NCBI GenBank assembly: GCA_009746045.1
Contig: RPFO01000106.1
Location: 505,925 to 534,424, forward strand
Direction of reading: 5' to 3'
From: Mesostigma viride
Lineage: Eukaryota; Streptophyta; Mesostigmatophyceae; Mesostigmatales; Mesostigmataceae
DNA: 28,500 nt
Made by a program: the position numbers and the translations under genes. How positions within the stretch are numbered: the first letter of the stretch is position 1; each line of letters opens with the position of its first letter. The notes beneath the pieces are model-generated. The model saw only the letters and a program-made list of their open reading frames with translations, had not been told where the DNA came from and did no database searches. This document shows, in pieces, positions 1-8,863 of this stretch.

Positions 1-1
1 C

Positions 2-958
2 AAGTCTACCCCTCAACAGTTTTTCACCTTTATTATGTTGCTTACCCAGAACACGGAGTCGTGGCAGAATCATAATAGATGGCGTCTTTCTGATGCTGTA
101 TTAGTTCCTCACTATCTCACAACCTGTATTACTCCTGAGCTTGCTAACCTCATTCAGTGTGAGTCTTTGGCCTCTCATGCCTACCCTAACTCTGTAGCAG
201 AATTGTTTAAGCGTTTAGAGAACCATTTAGTCCCTCCTGATTCAGATTGGCAGGATAGATTAGCCTTTGGTACCTTGCAGCAGGGTACTAAATCATTTAA
301 GGAGTATATGAAAGAGTTTGATGCTCAGATGGTACGAATTAGGGATTTGTCGGGTGCAGAAGTACGTGCTCGCTTCCTCCAAGGCCTCAGTAGACCCTTA
401 TTACGTGAAGTCAAGCGCCAGTTCTCTGCCTACCGTTTTACTGATCTGCCCCTCAAGCATGTGCGCCAGCATCTCTTGCGTGTAGCAGATTTCTTCACCA
501 CCCCTTCTCTTCCTACCCGTTCCCGTATTAATAATATTATCCTTACCCCTGAGGAGGAGAACTCCTATGTAGAAGAATTAGATATCTGTGTTACTGACCT
601 TTCAGCCCTTGATGTCTCTCATATCACATGCTATCATTGTAAGGAAGTAGGTCATCTTAAACGTGAGTGCCCCAAGTTCCTTTCGGGTGCTCCCCCTCAT
701 CCCGACGCTCGCCCTCCTCGTACCCCTCAGCGTGCTCCTATTCGTCCTACTTCAGGACGCATTCCTTCAGCTACCCCTAGTAGGCTGAATGCTGTGCAGA
801 CAGGATCCCCAGGGTTCCCCTATGATAATCAGGCTCCCGCACCCTCTTCGCTCCCTCGTGACCCTCCAGCAGTGGCTTTTTCGCCAGGGTCTTCTTCGGG
901 GTTAGTTCCTATGGATTTGGGGGGGAGGGGGAACAGTAGGCCTGTCAGCCGGGGGTAA
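2..958 (+). CDS. gag: Gag polyprotein (capsid and nucleocapsid), 5' partial
   Basis: This is the structural protein that forms the virus-like particle and packages element RNA. The frame is already open at base 2; the ATG at 35 is simply the first in the window, so the true start is upstream. The first ~150 residues resemble a retrotransposon Gag domain (for example RLAFGTLQQGTKSFKEYM). A CCHC knuckle CX2CX4HX4C (CYHCKEVGHLKREC) starts at residue 199 counted from base 35. A Pro/Arg-rich tail and a PMDLGG segment follow, ending at 958 just after a G-rich run (919-931). The pol frame is +1 relative to gag and is open from about 921 through the gag stop. Either a +1 frameshift is used, as in Ty3, or one base of the G run differs from the intact element. 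Confidence 0.88.
   Translation, partial: KSTPQQFFTFIMLLTQNTESWQNHNRWRLSDAVLVPHYLTTCITPELANLIQCESLASHAYPNSVAELFKRLENHLVPPDSDWQDRLAFGTLQQGTKSFKEYMKEFDAQMVRIRDLSGAEVRARFLQGLSRPLLREVKRQFSAYRFTDLPLKHVRQHLLRVADFFTTPSLPTRSRINNIILTPEEENSYVEELDICVTDLSALDVSHITCYHCKEVGHLKRECPKFLSGAPPHPDARPPRTPQRAPIRPTSGRIPSATPSRLNAVQTGSPGFPYDNQAPAPSSLPRDPPAVAFSPGSSSGLVPMDLGGRGNSRPVSRG
919..933 (+). other. Polypurine tract-like G run at the gag/pol junction
   Basis: A T followed by seven G, one A, five G and two A. It closely matches the element's own 3' polypurine tract at 25769-25779 and lies where the frame changes from gag to pol. Confidence 0.5.
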
Positions 959-1052
959 CCTGGACAGGTCCTTAGATAGTACCCCAGATAAAAATTTTTG
1001 CCTGCCTGTTTTTATAACCTCTGTAGGAGCTGAATCTTCCCTACCACTACGT

Positions 1053-3434
1053 GTGCGTCCTCTTATGTTCTTGAATGGTGGTTTAACCGTCCCTCACACT
1101 GTTGTAGACCCTTTCTTGCATGCTGATGAACTCTTGAATGTCTCTGTGTTGGTAGATAGCGGTGCGGCTAGCTCCTTTGTGAGCGAGGCCCTAGTTAGGC
1201 GTTTAGGACTAGTCCCTACCCCTCACACCAAACCCGTTACTGTTCATTATGCTGATGGTCGCACCAGTCATTCCCCGGGTACGGTGTCCCTTCCCATGGT
1301 TATACAAGGACGTACTGTCAACCTGACGGCCACTATAGGCCCTATCACTACCGCTGATGTATTACTAGGATTAGATTGGCACCAGGATAATAAGATTACT
1401 ATTAATTATGATACCATGGTCATTTGGTTTCCAGATAGCTCTTACTGGGTACCTGAACGTCATTATAGATTGGAAAATTTATCCTTGGTAGATATTACTC
1501 CTCCTACACCTGTTGATCCTCCTGTAAGACCTATACCTGAAGTATTAATGTCCAATGATGAGTTGCGTTCTGAACTAAAGGAATATGGATATTTATTATG
1601 TATGTTCCTTCAGTTAGAAGTACAGGAGATACCTATCACTAATAATAGTGTGGATATAGATATAAACACAGTGGATACAATAGGAGTGGGATTTACTGAA
1701 AATGAAATAGTAAGATACATGGCTGTGATAGATTCCTCAAAGGTTTTTGAAGAAAAGACTCCTTCTTATCCTCCTCCTCGTTCTGTTTTACACCGTGTAG
1801 TTATCAAGGACGGTGCAGTTCCTACGCACTCTCCGATGTATAGAATGGGCCCTACCGAGTTAAAGGAACTAAAACAGATTTTAGTGTCATTATTAGAAGC
1901 AGGATTGATAGAGCCTAGTAACTCCCCCTACTCAGCTGGTGTCCTGTTAGTTCCTAAGCCAAATGGCAAGTTTCGCCTAGTTACTGATTATAGGAAGTTG
2001 AATGATATTACTGTGAAGTCTAAATACCCTCTACCTCGTATTGATGATATATTTAATAAGGTTAAAGGTTCCACTTGTTTCACAGTACTGGATTGTGCGG
2101 ATGGTTTTTGGCAGTTGCGGATAGCTCCTGAGGATTGCCATAAAACCGCCTTTGCTACCCCTTTTGGTCATTACCAGTTTAGAGTAGCGGCTATGGGACT
2201 CTGTAACTCGCCTGCCTCTTTTCAAATGTTAATGAATGAAGTGCTTAGACCTGTTATGGGAAATTCTCATCTTCCTCAGGTGTCCTCTGATCTAAAGGAT
2301 CCTTCCTTCTCCTCTGTTTCTTTATCTGAGCATGACCGTTCTTGTGCTCAAGCTTACTTAGATGATATTCTTATTTACTCTCCTGATTTTGAAACGCACC
2401 TACGTGATTTAAAGAAAGTATTAGAAATAATGGCTGAAAATTCTTTGTGGGCGCGCCGTGCTAAAGTGCGTTCGGGTAGGAGTGTCCCATTTTTAGGGCA
2501 CGTTCTGTCAGATGCCGGGGTCGCTACCGACCCGGATAAAACTAAGTCAATTCAGGAATGGCCTACTCCTACCGACGTTAAAGGTGTACGTAGTTTCCTA
2601 GGAATTGCTTCTTACTATAGGCGTTTTATCCCGCGTTTCGCAACTATAGCAGCCCCTATTAATCATTTATTAAAGAAGGATATCCCCTTTGTTTGGAGTA
2701 GTGAATGTCAGTCGGCTTTTCAGTGCCTAAAATCCCTACTCCTTTCCCCTCCTGTACTCATCCTACCGGATACTACTAAACCCTTTGTTGTGGCTACAGA
2801 TGCTAGTAAAGTAGCTATAGGTGGTGTCCTTCTCCAGGATCAGGGTCAGGGCTTACAGCCAATTGAGTATATCTCTAGGACAATGCTCCCTGCGGAGCGT
2901 AACTATCCCGTACACCAGCAGGAACTCTTAGCTGTGGTGTATTGTTGCCACGCGTGGCAGCACTTCCTTAAAGGTGCTCAATTTGATGTCTGCCTGAATG
3001 AACCCTGTGAGCTAGATCCTTATAGGTTAGTTATCCAAACGGATCATCGTCCCCTTACCCATCTTCTCTCCCAACCCAACCTTACCCCTCGGCAAGCGCG
3101 CTGGATGGAATTTTTAGCACAGTTTTCCCCTTTTAAACTTCAGTATGTCAAGGGTGTAGATAACATAGTACCAGATGCACTCTCTCGTCGTGCAGACTAT
3201 TCCTTCTTCGAGGACCTTGATGTTCTCAATACTACTCTAGTTCCTACTACTATGGGTGTAACCCCTTATGGTGAACTACCTGATGATGAATCCTATGCCT
3301 ACCTCTTTCATACAGCTGTTCGCATGCCTGATCTCCTTTCTCACGTAGGACTCTCTCTCCCGTGTGAGGCCCTTCCCGTGGCCTCGGTGGGGGGGAGGGG
3401 AAAAATAAAATTTCTATACCGCTTAGCCATATAG
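1053..3434 (+). CDS. pol: Pol, first part: aspartic protease, reverse transcriptase, RNase H
   Basis: This polyprotein matures Gag-Pol and copies element RNA to DNA. The frame is open from about 921, overlapping gag; 1053 (GTG) is not a real start. The protease motif VDSGAASSFV has its catalytic Asp codon at 1155. RT carries the palm segment VTDYRKLNDIT and the YLDD catalytic box (codons from 2355). RNase H has TDAS, QQELLAVV, QTDHRPL and VPDALSRR, so all four acidic positions are present. RT has about 25 extra residues (Ser/Asp-rich) between the FQMLMNEVLRPV helix and YLDD, where close relatives have only a few. The frame stops at 3434 just after a G7 run (3389-3395), and the next domain continues in the -1 frame without a stop, so the break looks like one missing G. 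Confidence 0.93.
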   Translation: MRPLMFLNGGLTVPHTVVDPFLHADELLNVSVLVDSGAASSFVSEALVRRLGLVPTPHTKPVTVHYADGRTSHSPGTVSLPMVIQGRTVNLTATIGPITTADVLLGLDWHQDNKITINYDTMVIWFPDSSYWVPERHYRLENLSLVDITPPTPVDPPVRPIPEVLMSNDELRSELKEYGYLLCMFLQLEVQEIPITNNSVDIDINTVDTIGVGFTENEIVRYMAVIDSSKVFEEKTPSYPPPRSVLHRVVIKDGAVPTHSPMYRMGPTELKELKQILVSLLEAGLIEPSNSPYSAGVLLVPKPNGKFRLVTDYRKLNDITVKSKYPLPRIDDIFNKVKGSTCFTVLDCADGFWQLRIAPEDCHKTAFATPFGHYQFRVAAMGLCNSPASFQMLMNEVLRPVMGNSHLPQVSSDLKDPSFSSVSLSEHDRSCAQAYLDDILIYSPDFETHLRDLKKVLEIMAENSLWARRAKVRSGRSVPFLGHVLSDAGVATDPDKTKSIQEWPTPTDVKGVRSFLGIASYYRRFIPRFATIAAPINHLLKKDIPFVWSSECQSAFQCLKSLLLSPPVLILPDTTKPFVVATDASKVAIGGVLLQDQGQGLQPIEYISRTMLPAERNYPVHQQELLAVVYCCHAWQHFLKGAQFDVCLNEPCELDPYRLVIQTDHRPLTHLLSQPNLTPRQARWMEFLAQFSPFKLQYVKGVDNIVPDALSRRADYSFFEDLDVLNTTLVPTTMGVTPYGELPDDESYAYLFHTAVRMPDLLSHVGLSLPCEALPVASVGGRGKIKFLYRLAI
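3388..3405 (+). other. Internal (central) polypurine tract-like run at the RNase H/integrase junction
   Basis: A T followed by seven G, one A, four G and five A, again matching the 3' polypurine tract. It coincides with the -1 frame change in pol. Central polypurine tracts near integrase are known in some LTR elements and lentiviruses as second plus-strand priming sites; that role here is inference. Confidence 0.45.
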
Positions 3435-5071
3435 CGACTAGGTCAGGAAAGTCTTATGAAAACGTAGTCCCTCTAGGACCTCCCCTTCTCTTTGGCAAGG
3501 CGGTAGGAGATCTCTTTAAACCTGTTCTGGATACTTCTGTAGCGATGCCTACCTCTGATCTTGAACGCCTTATTAGTAGATTTACGGCCACTGAGCCGGA
3601 AGCATTAGCTGCCATTGCTGCACATCCCCAACAATTAGGCAAGCACCCTTGTAAATTTGTAGGTGGGTTTTTATATGTGCAGATAGCAGATTCTCCCCCT
3701 CAATGGCGCCTGTATGTCCCTCCTATCTGTCGCTCCTCCTTGCTCTTTGAGTTGCATGACTTAGCTGCTCATCAGGGTGGTAAACGGGTACGGGACCTAG
3801 TAGCCCGCTCTTATTACTGGCCTTCCCTTTATAAGGATGTAGATGAGTATGTTAGAACTTGTCAATCTTGCCAGGAAATGAAACCCAATAATGTAGGACA
3901 GATAGCAGAACCTAGGACCTTGCCTGACCCCATCATGCCTTGGGATTCTATCATGATGGATTTTGTAGGACCTTTTAGAAAGAATGATAGGGGCAATGCC
4001 CAAATCCTTGTGTTCATAGATCGTTTTACTCGTATGTGCCATCTTGTGCCGTGTCCTTTAGAACTCACCGCACGTGATTGCGCACGCCTATACCTCAATA
4101 ATGTATATAGATATCATGGATTGAGTAGGCAGTTTATTAGTGATAAGGATAAATTATTTACCTCAGATTTTTGGCAGCAGTTTTTCGCTGCCATCGGTAC
4201 CAAGGTTACCTACGGTACTGCCTACCACTCCTCCTCCTCTCATTTAGTAGAGCGTCTTAATAGAGTAGTAGAAGAAGCGCTTAGGCACTATGTTAATGGC
4301 TCGGGTAGTGATTGGGAGGATTATTTATGTTTGGTAGAGTTCTCCCTCAACAATTGTCCCCAAGCTGCGCATGGATATACGCCCTTCTTCTTAGATACTG
4401 GTAGACAGCCCCTTACCCCTACCTCTCTCTTAGCTAGTCCTCTACGGGACAAGGATGATGTGTCCCGAGATACTGTAGAAGGTGTACAGTCCTTACTAGA
4501 TAGAATGAAAACTGCTCATGACCACGCGATCTCAGGGTACCAAAAAGCTCAGGCTAAGTACCTTGCTAGGTTGCGTGCCTCCTTAGATAGACGAGCACCT
4601 GAGATAGAAATAGGAGATCTAGTATTAGTAGAAGGCCCCCGTGTTGGCCGTTTTGCTCATAAGTTTGAAGCAGAACTGAAGGTCAAACTTAGGCCCGCCT
4701 TCTTAGGACCCTTCCATGTGTTGTCTAGGGTAGGAAATTTCTTATATAAAGTCGATATCCCTACCTCCTGGCAAACGCATTCAAACACCTTCCATAGGAG
4801 CCAGCTTAAACTGTACCATCCTAGTACGTTCGCTGGCAGGGAGTTAGCGCCTGCCCCTTTAGAGCATAACCCTGACACTGGGGAAGTAGAAGACGAAGTA
4901 GAAAGCATCGTGGCCCATAGAGATATCAAAAAGGGCCGCGGTACCCAGCGTCAGTATAAAGTGAAGTGGATGTATGCTCGTAGTGAAGTAGATAAGGTTT
5001 GGTATACGGAGAGTGAGCTAGATGGGTGTAGTCGCCTGCTGCAGGAATATAAAACCCTGCACAAGCTCTAG
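3395..5071 (+). CDS. pol: Pol, second part: integrase with C-terminal chromodomain
   Basis: This is the integrase that inserts the cDNA. The frame is open from about 3389, directly continuing RNase H after a -1 shift; the ATG at 3545 is internal. Counting from 3545: the HHCC zinc domain has HDLAAH and CQSC, and the catalytic core has D139 (MMDFVGPF), D200 (SDKDKLFTSDFW) and E236 (HLVERLNR). The last spacing is the classical 35 residues, so the triad is intact. A GPF-like segment (LGPFHVLSRVGNFLYKVD) follows. The last ~60 residues contain YKVKWMYARSEVDKVWY, resembling a chromodomain, which in chromoviruses steers integration to modified histones. The stop at 5071 is followed by an abrupt change to GC-rich sequence. 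Confidence 0.92.
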   Translation, partial: EGKNKISIPLSHIATRSGKSYENVVPLGPPLLFGKAVGDLFKPVLDTSVAMPTSDLERLISRFTATEPEALAAIAAHPQQLGKHPCKFVGGFLYVQIADSPPQWRLYVPPICRSSLLFELHDLAAHQGGKRVRDLVARSYYWPSLYKDVDEYVRTCQSCQEMKPNNVGQIAEPRTLPDPIMPWDSIMMDFVGPFRKNDRGNAQILVFIDRFTRMCHLVPCPLELTARDCARLYLNNVYRYHGLSRQFISDKDKLFTSDFWQQFFAAIGTKVTYGTAYHSSSSHLVERLNRVVEEALRHYVNGSGSDWEDYLCLVEFSLNNCPQAAHGYTPFFLDTGRQPLTPTSLLASPLRDKDDVSRDTVEGVQSLLDRMKTAHDHAISGYQKAQAKYLARLRASLDRRAPEIEIGDLVLVEGPRVGRFAHKFEAELKVKLRPAFLGPFHVLSRVGNFLYKVDIPTSWQTHSNTFHRSQLKLYHPSTFAGRELAPAPLEHNPDTGEVEDEVESIVAHRDIKKGRGTQRQYKVKWMYARSEVDKVWYTESELDGCSRLLQEYKTLHKL

Positions 5072-5147
5072 TTGTAGGCCTTCTCCTCTCTTATGTTATG
5101 TCTGCTGTCGACGGGTGGTTGGTTGTCCCCTCCCCTCCGCAGCCGTC

Positions 5148-7433
5148 ATGTCAGAGCCTACCCCTCCGGCTGAGAGCCCGCTGCCGTCCCTGCCCCTACC
5201 GGACCCTGAGCTGTACTTCGAGGCCCTTCCGGGTCGTTGGGTTTCACGGTCTAGTTTCCCGGGTGGCGTCGTGCATCCGGCCCTCCAGGCCCAGCATGCG
5301 GGCATAGTCGGGCGGCTCTCTTCGGGGTCACGTGGTACGGTCCTTCCCCTGCTGAACCGCATCAGCTTGTTTTGCACGGATTTGACGATGCCGGCCACTG
5401 TTTGCTAGAATGTGGCTCCAGCTGTCCAGCCCTGGGACAGATAGCTGCGATTCTCCAGTGCCCCAGGGTGTTTTCCTACCTTTCTACCCCTGTGGGCCGC
5501 TCCTGCCTACGGGATGTGTTCCCCTGGCTTCCTGCCGAGGGTGATGCGGAGCTGGATGAGAACCCCTGCGACCTGTTACGGGCCGTAGAGTTTATGGAGA
5601 TAGCAGACCAGAACGCGGGTGTAGGATTTGGCGACCCTACCCCTACGGACGCGCCGGTAGAGGCGCAGTATTCCCCTGAGTATTCGGCCTCCCCTGCGGC
5701 GTCCTCCTCTTCAGTGTCGGCGCCTTCCCCTGTCCCGTCTTCACCGAGGTCGGTCCTGTGCGCATCGGTGGAGCCTACCCCTTCGGGCTCTGGTCGTGAG
5801 CCTGATCCTCTTGCGGCGACAGTTTCTGCGATGCAGGCGCAGATCCAGTCCCTGACGGCGGCCTTCGGGGCCTTCATGGCGGCCCAGGCGCACGCTCCAG
5901 CCACGCCAGGTGGGGTGTCTGTTGCAGCTGTGCCCCCTTCCCCTTCGGTCGCCTCGGCGTCTACGGTTCCCTCTGGTGCTGCAGCTCCTACGCCTTCGGC
6001 TACCGCTGCGCCTGCTACTGACGTACCTGCGCCTCGGCGCGAGTCCGCCGTCCCAGTGGCAGCGCCCGCCGCCGCCGCGTCCGAGCCGCCCACCACGTCA
6101 GCGCCGCCCTCGCGGGGTTTCTTCAGCGACCCGGGCGGTCTTCCCAGGCTTTGGGAGGGCGGTCCTCCGCAGAGGATCCCGGTGCCTGACTGGAGCTTGG
6201 ACGGTAACCAGTCGTATGCCGGATTGCCTGTCCCCACGGGTCCTATTTTCAACATGTGGCCTGGTGGTGCTCCACCCCCAGAGACCGGCGCGCCAGTTGC
6301 GGAGGCGGGTCCGTCGCGACCCCCTGCGGCCTCGGGTCCGACGCGGCCCCCTGTTGTACCGGCACCTTCTGCGCCTGTGCCGGTTCCTACCCCTTCGTCG
6401 GCCCCTGCCCCTTCGGCCCCGCGGTCTTTGGCTGCGGTTGTTCGGTCCAGTGGCTCTGACCCGCGCGCCACCCGCGCTGCCGATTCCCTTCGGGAGTTGT
6501 CAGAGGGCGATCGGGATCGGGCCCCTTCTGTGGTGCATGCGACTCCGGAGTCGCGCGACACGCCTGTCTTCGGGTATGGTATGTCTGCGCTCGCTTGCCG
6601 CCAGTGTGACCTGCCGCGCGCCTCCGCCGAGCTGGCCATTTCGCCCATGTCCTACGGGTTCTCCCAGGTGTGTCGGGCGCCGCGGGACCGTAACCTACCA
6701 GTTGAGACTGATCGGCCTCCTTTCGACATGGTTATTTTGGCTGATCCGGTGTTCCAGGGTGAGATCCTGGTTCGGCGCGTCCTGTACCGCTGGGCGCGCG
6801 CCACAATGACTTGGACACCTACGGCGGGTTCCAGTGGGCCTACCCTCCGCCTCTGGGCATTATGGCCTCAGATGCTCTTACGGTAGATTTTCCTGCGGTG
6901 CCGGGTGCCACGTACAGCACCGTCCTCAGCCCATCCTAGAGTGGGATGCCCGTCGTCCAGCGCCCATCCCGGGCCAGGGTTTGGACTCTCGGGGTCATCC
7001 TCCTCCCCGGGCTAGCGACTACCTTGAGACGTTCGGGTCGCGACAGTGTGCCCGCCGGTGGCGTTCCCGCGAGATTCGGCACATCCGGTTGTGGCCGTCC
7101 AACGTGGAGCCCCTGGTAGATCTGTTTTTCCCGACGGGTATGCGCCCTCGGATCCGGTACCATCGCCTGCTCCTTCGGGCTCTCTGCCTGATCGCGGTAG
7201 AGCCTTTCCTACGCCTCTTTGCCTGCGGTTTCCTGGACTGGGCCCGGGGCCAGGTCGTTCTTACACAGCATAGGTACTACTGGGCCTTCCTGGGACTTTT
7301 CCCTGACGGCGTGTGGGCCGATGTTTTCCTCACTGTAGATAGGCACGACAATGCTGAGGATGTGTCTCACTACCAGGCTTACCTGGATGTCCTGCTGGCC
7401 TCCCGTGGTACCTACCAGACGGATGGCCATTAG
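5148..7433 (+). pseudogene. Retroelement ORF3, extra 3' gene of unknown function, frame broken three times
   Basis: An open frame starts at the ATG at 5148 (MSEPTPPAESPLPSLPLPDP) and continues through three -1 frame changes. The first is near the T run 5370-5373 (into HGFDDAGHCLLEC), the second near 6795-6803 (into HNDLDTYGGFQW) and the third near 6922-6930 (into ILEWDARRPAP). It ends at 7433. Restored length would be about 760 codons. The N-terminal quarter has several Cys/His residues and the middle is Ala/Pro/Ser-rich low complexity. A possible short coiled coil (MQAQIQSLTAAFGAFMAAQA) lies before the low-complexity core. The C-terminal ~150 residues look globular, with a hydrophobic stretch LLLRALCLIAVEPFLRLFAC. 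I recognise no family. Its place between integrase and the 3' LTR is where some Ty3 elements carry env-like or captured genes, but no signal peptide, furin site or clear fusion segment supports env. It is more GC-rich than gag-pol, suggesting a separate origin. Confidence 0.55.
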
Positions 7434-7475
7434 ATAGAGGGCCTTAGGCCCGACCTGAGGGTGTTGTCCCTCCGG

Positions 7476-7477
7476 TA
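7476..7477. repeat. TA target-site duplication, left copy
   Basis: The dinucleotide TA directly precedes the CAGTACC terminus and is matched by TA at 25453-25454 after the opposite terminus. TA duplication is the rule for the Tc1/mariner/pogo group. Confidence 0.75.
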
Positions 7478-7514
7478 CAGTACCAACCCGCGGTAACGCA
7501 ACTAGTTACGCAAC
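7478..7514 (+). repeat. Left terminal inverted repeat (37 bp)
   Basis: It begins CAGTACCAACCCGCGGTAAC and contains two copies of a decamer, GTAACGCAAC and GTTACGCAAC (7494-7514). It is identical to the reverse complement of 25416-25452; similarity stops right after position 7514. An inverted third decamer GTTGCGTAAC lies at 7549-7558. Confidence 0.85.
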
Positions 7515-7605
7515 AAAGGTACTTTCCACGGCGACCGTTCGAATGTTTGTTGCGTAACTACCAAGGACCGATACGGCCCAAAGTGGTGGCGAATTCTGTA
7601 CTTGA

Positions 7606-7616
7606 AGTTCCGCAAG
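7606..7616 (+). repeat. Subterminal inverted motif, left (AGTTCCGCAAG)
   Basis: This 11-mer lies 128 bp inside the left end. Its inverted copy CTTGCGGAACT lies at 25281-25291, 161 bp inside the right end. Subterminal pairs of this kind can be second transposase-binding sites; the short length means chance is not excluded. Confidence 0.4.
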
Positions 7617-7717
7617 AGACAGACTGACTGACTTGTTACGAGCTGACCACCGGCCCAACACGTAATGTACCTACAGAAGTACAGAACGTAAAGAGGAGCC
7701 CCCTACATACATATTGC

Positions 7718-8863
7718 ATGGGTTGGCGTCTTGACTGTTTTATTTCCAAGGTGGCGAGGTCTGCGTGCGCATGTATATTCACAGGCATCGTCTCACTTCG
7801 AAGTTCACAATCCATCCATAACTTTTGCTCTAAAAGCTGGTTTCGTGGTATTATGAAGCAGATGGAAGGAATCGCCATTGAGATATTCCCGGCTGTGCTG
7901 CCGGAGCGTCGTGAAATGGCGGCGGCGAGAGACGTCGTCATTTATGATTTTTACGAATATCTACAAACATTTCGCGGCTGCATTTCGGCCGTGCCCAATG
8001 TAACGATCCAGATGAACACCGAGAAGAAGTTGAAGAATCTTTCGGAGGAGACGGTGCTGCTTTTGGAGGCGCGTTTTCCTGTTGAGTACCTGTCGGAGGC
8101 ATTTACTGCCGTCCCCCTGCGCTTCGTCTCCGCAAACGCCCTGTTGGCAGAATTTGCAGGCACGAGCGTTGCCGCTTATCTCGCAGGCATTCCTCGCCAG
8201 TCTTCGTCTCGCTACGACGTGTTTGTGCGATTTACGGAGCGCGACAACGACGGCGTCTTAGTCGCGGCGTCTTTCCCCGTCACCGCGCAGGGAACTCCGG
8301 GTGACTGCGACGGGGTTTTGTTCTATTATGACGAGAAGCCGTCCGAGGGTGGTCGTTGCGTCAAGTGTTTCAATGGTGGCGCTGGCGTCGATCTGAAGGT
8401 ATGCCGGGATCGCATGGACGCAACTTATTGCTCCTCGGAATGTCAAGCACGGCACTTTTTGCTTAATCACGAAGGCAAGTGCGAGTTGATTGCCAATGCC
8501 CGCCGTAGCGTGGACGTCTGGCGAAGGGCCAACTACGAGGAAGAGAACCCTGTGCAGCAAGCGTCTGTGCCGCAAGTGGCTGTGCCACAGGAGGCTTTGC
8601 CGCAAGTGGATGTGGCGCAAGTGGCTGTGGCGCCAGTGGCTGTGCCGGGAGTGGATGCGGCTCTCGAGGATGTGGCGCCAGTGGCATCATCTCAAGTGGC
8701 TGTGGTGCAAGTGGCCGTGCCACAAGTGGCTGTGGCGCCAGTGGCTGTGCCGGAAGTGGCTGTGGCGCAAATGGCTGAGCCGCCAGTGGCTGTGGCGCCA
8801 GGGGCTGTGCCGGTGGACGATTTTGCCGCAAAGGGATGTGGCGATGGAGAATGTGCTAAGTGA
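7718..8863 (+). CDS. MYND-type zinc-finger protein with hexapeptide-like Val/Ala/Pro tail
   Basis: The frame is 381 codons from the ATG at 7718. A later in-frame Met at 7853 (MKQMEGIAIEIF) may be the true start, because the first 45 residues look less like coding sequence. The middle has no family I recognise. Residues ~214-255 form a MYND-like finger: CVKC, a Cys in KVCRD, YCSSECQARHFLLNH and a final GKC. MYND fingers are protein-protein interaction modules often linked to chromatin and transcription. One Cys of the usual second CX2C pair is missing, so metal binding may be altered. The last ~100 residues are a tandem array of units such as QVAVPQ and VAVAPVAVPE, encoded by an 18-bp minisatellite around GTGGCTGTGGCGCCA. 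It is the first gene inside the left end of the giant transposon. Confidence 0.7.
   Translation: MGWRLDCFISKVARSACACIFTGIVSLRSSQSIHNFCSKSWFRGIMKQMEGIAIEIFPAVLPERREMAAARDVVIYDFYEYLQTFRGCISAVPNVTIQMNTEKKLKNLSEETVLLLEARFPVEYLSEAFTAVPLRFVSANALLAEFAGTSVAAYLAGIPRQSSSRYDVFVRFTERDNDGVLVAASFPVTAQGTPGDCDGVLFYYDEKPSEGGRCVKCFNGGAGVDLKVCRDRMDATYCSSECQARHFLLNHEGKCELIANARRSVDVWRRANYEEENPVQQASVPQVAVPQEALPQVDVAQVAVAPVAVPGVDAALEDVAPVASSQVAVVQVAVPQVAVAPVAVPEVAVAQMAEPPVAVAPGAVPVDDFAAKGCGDGECAK
8565..8815 (+). repeat. In-frame 18-bp minisatellite in the MYND gene
   Basis: About thirteen degenerate units built on CAAGTGGCTGTGGCGCCAGT encode the Val-Ala-Pro/Gln tail. Unit length is a multiple of three, so expansion and contraction keep the frame. 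Confidence 0.7.

Noticed and set aside
5476-6648. 390-codon minus-strand frame opposite ORF3
   Set aside because: It is a GC-rich antisense shadow of the Ala/Pro/Ser region, with no motif or start context.
5148-7433. Calling ORF3 an envelope gene
   Set aside because: There is a hydrophobic stretch, but no signal peptide, cleavage site or clear transmembrane anchor could be shown.
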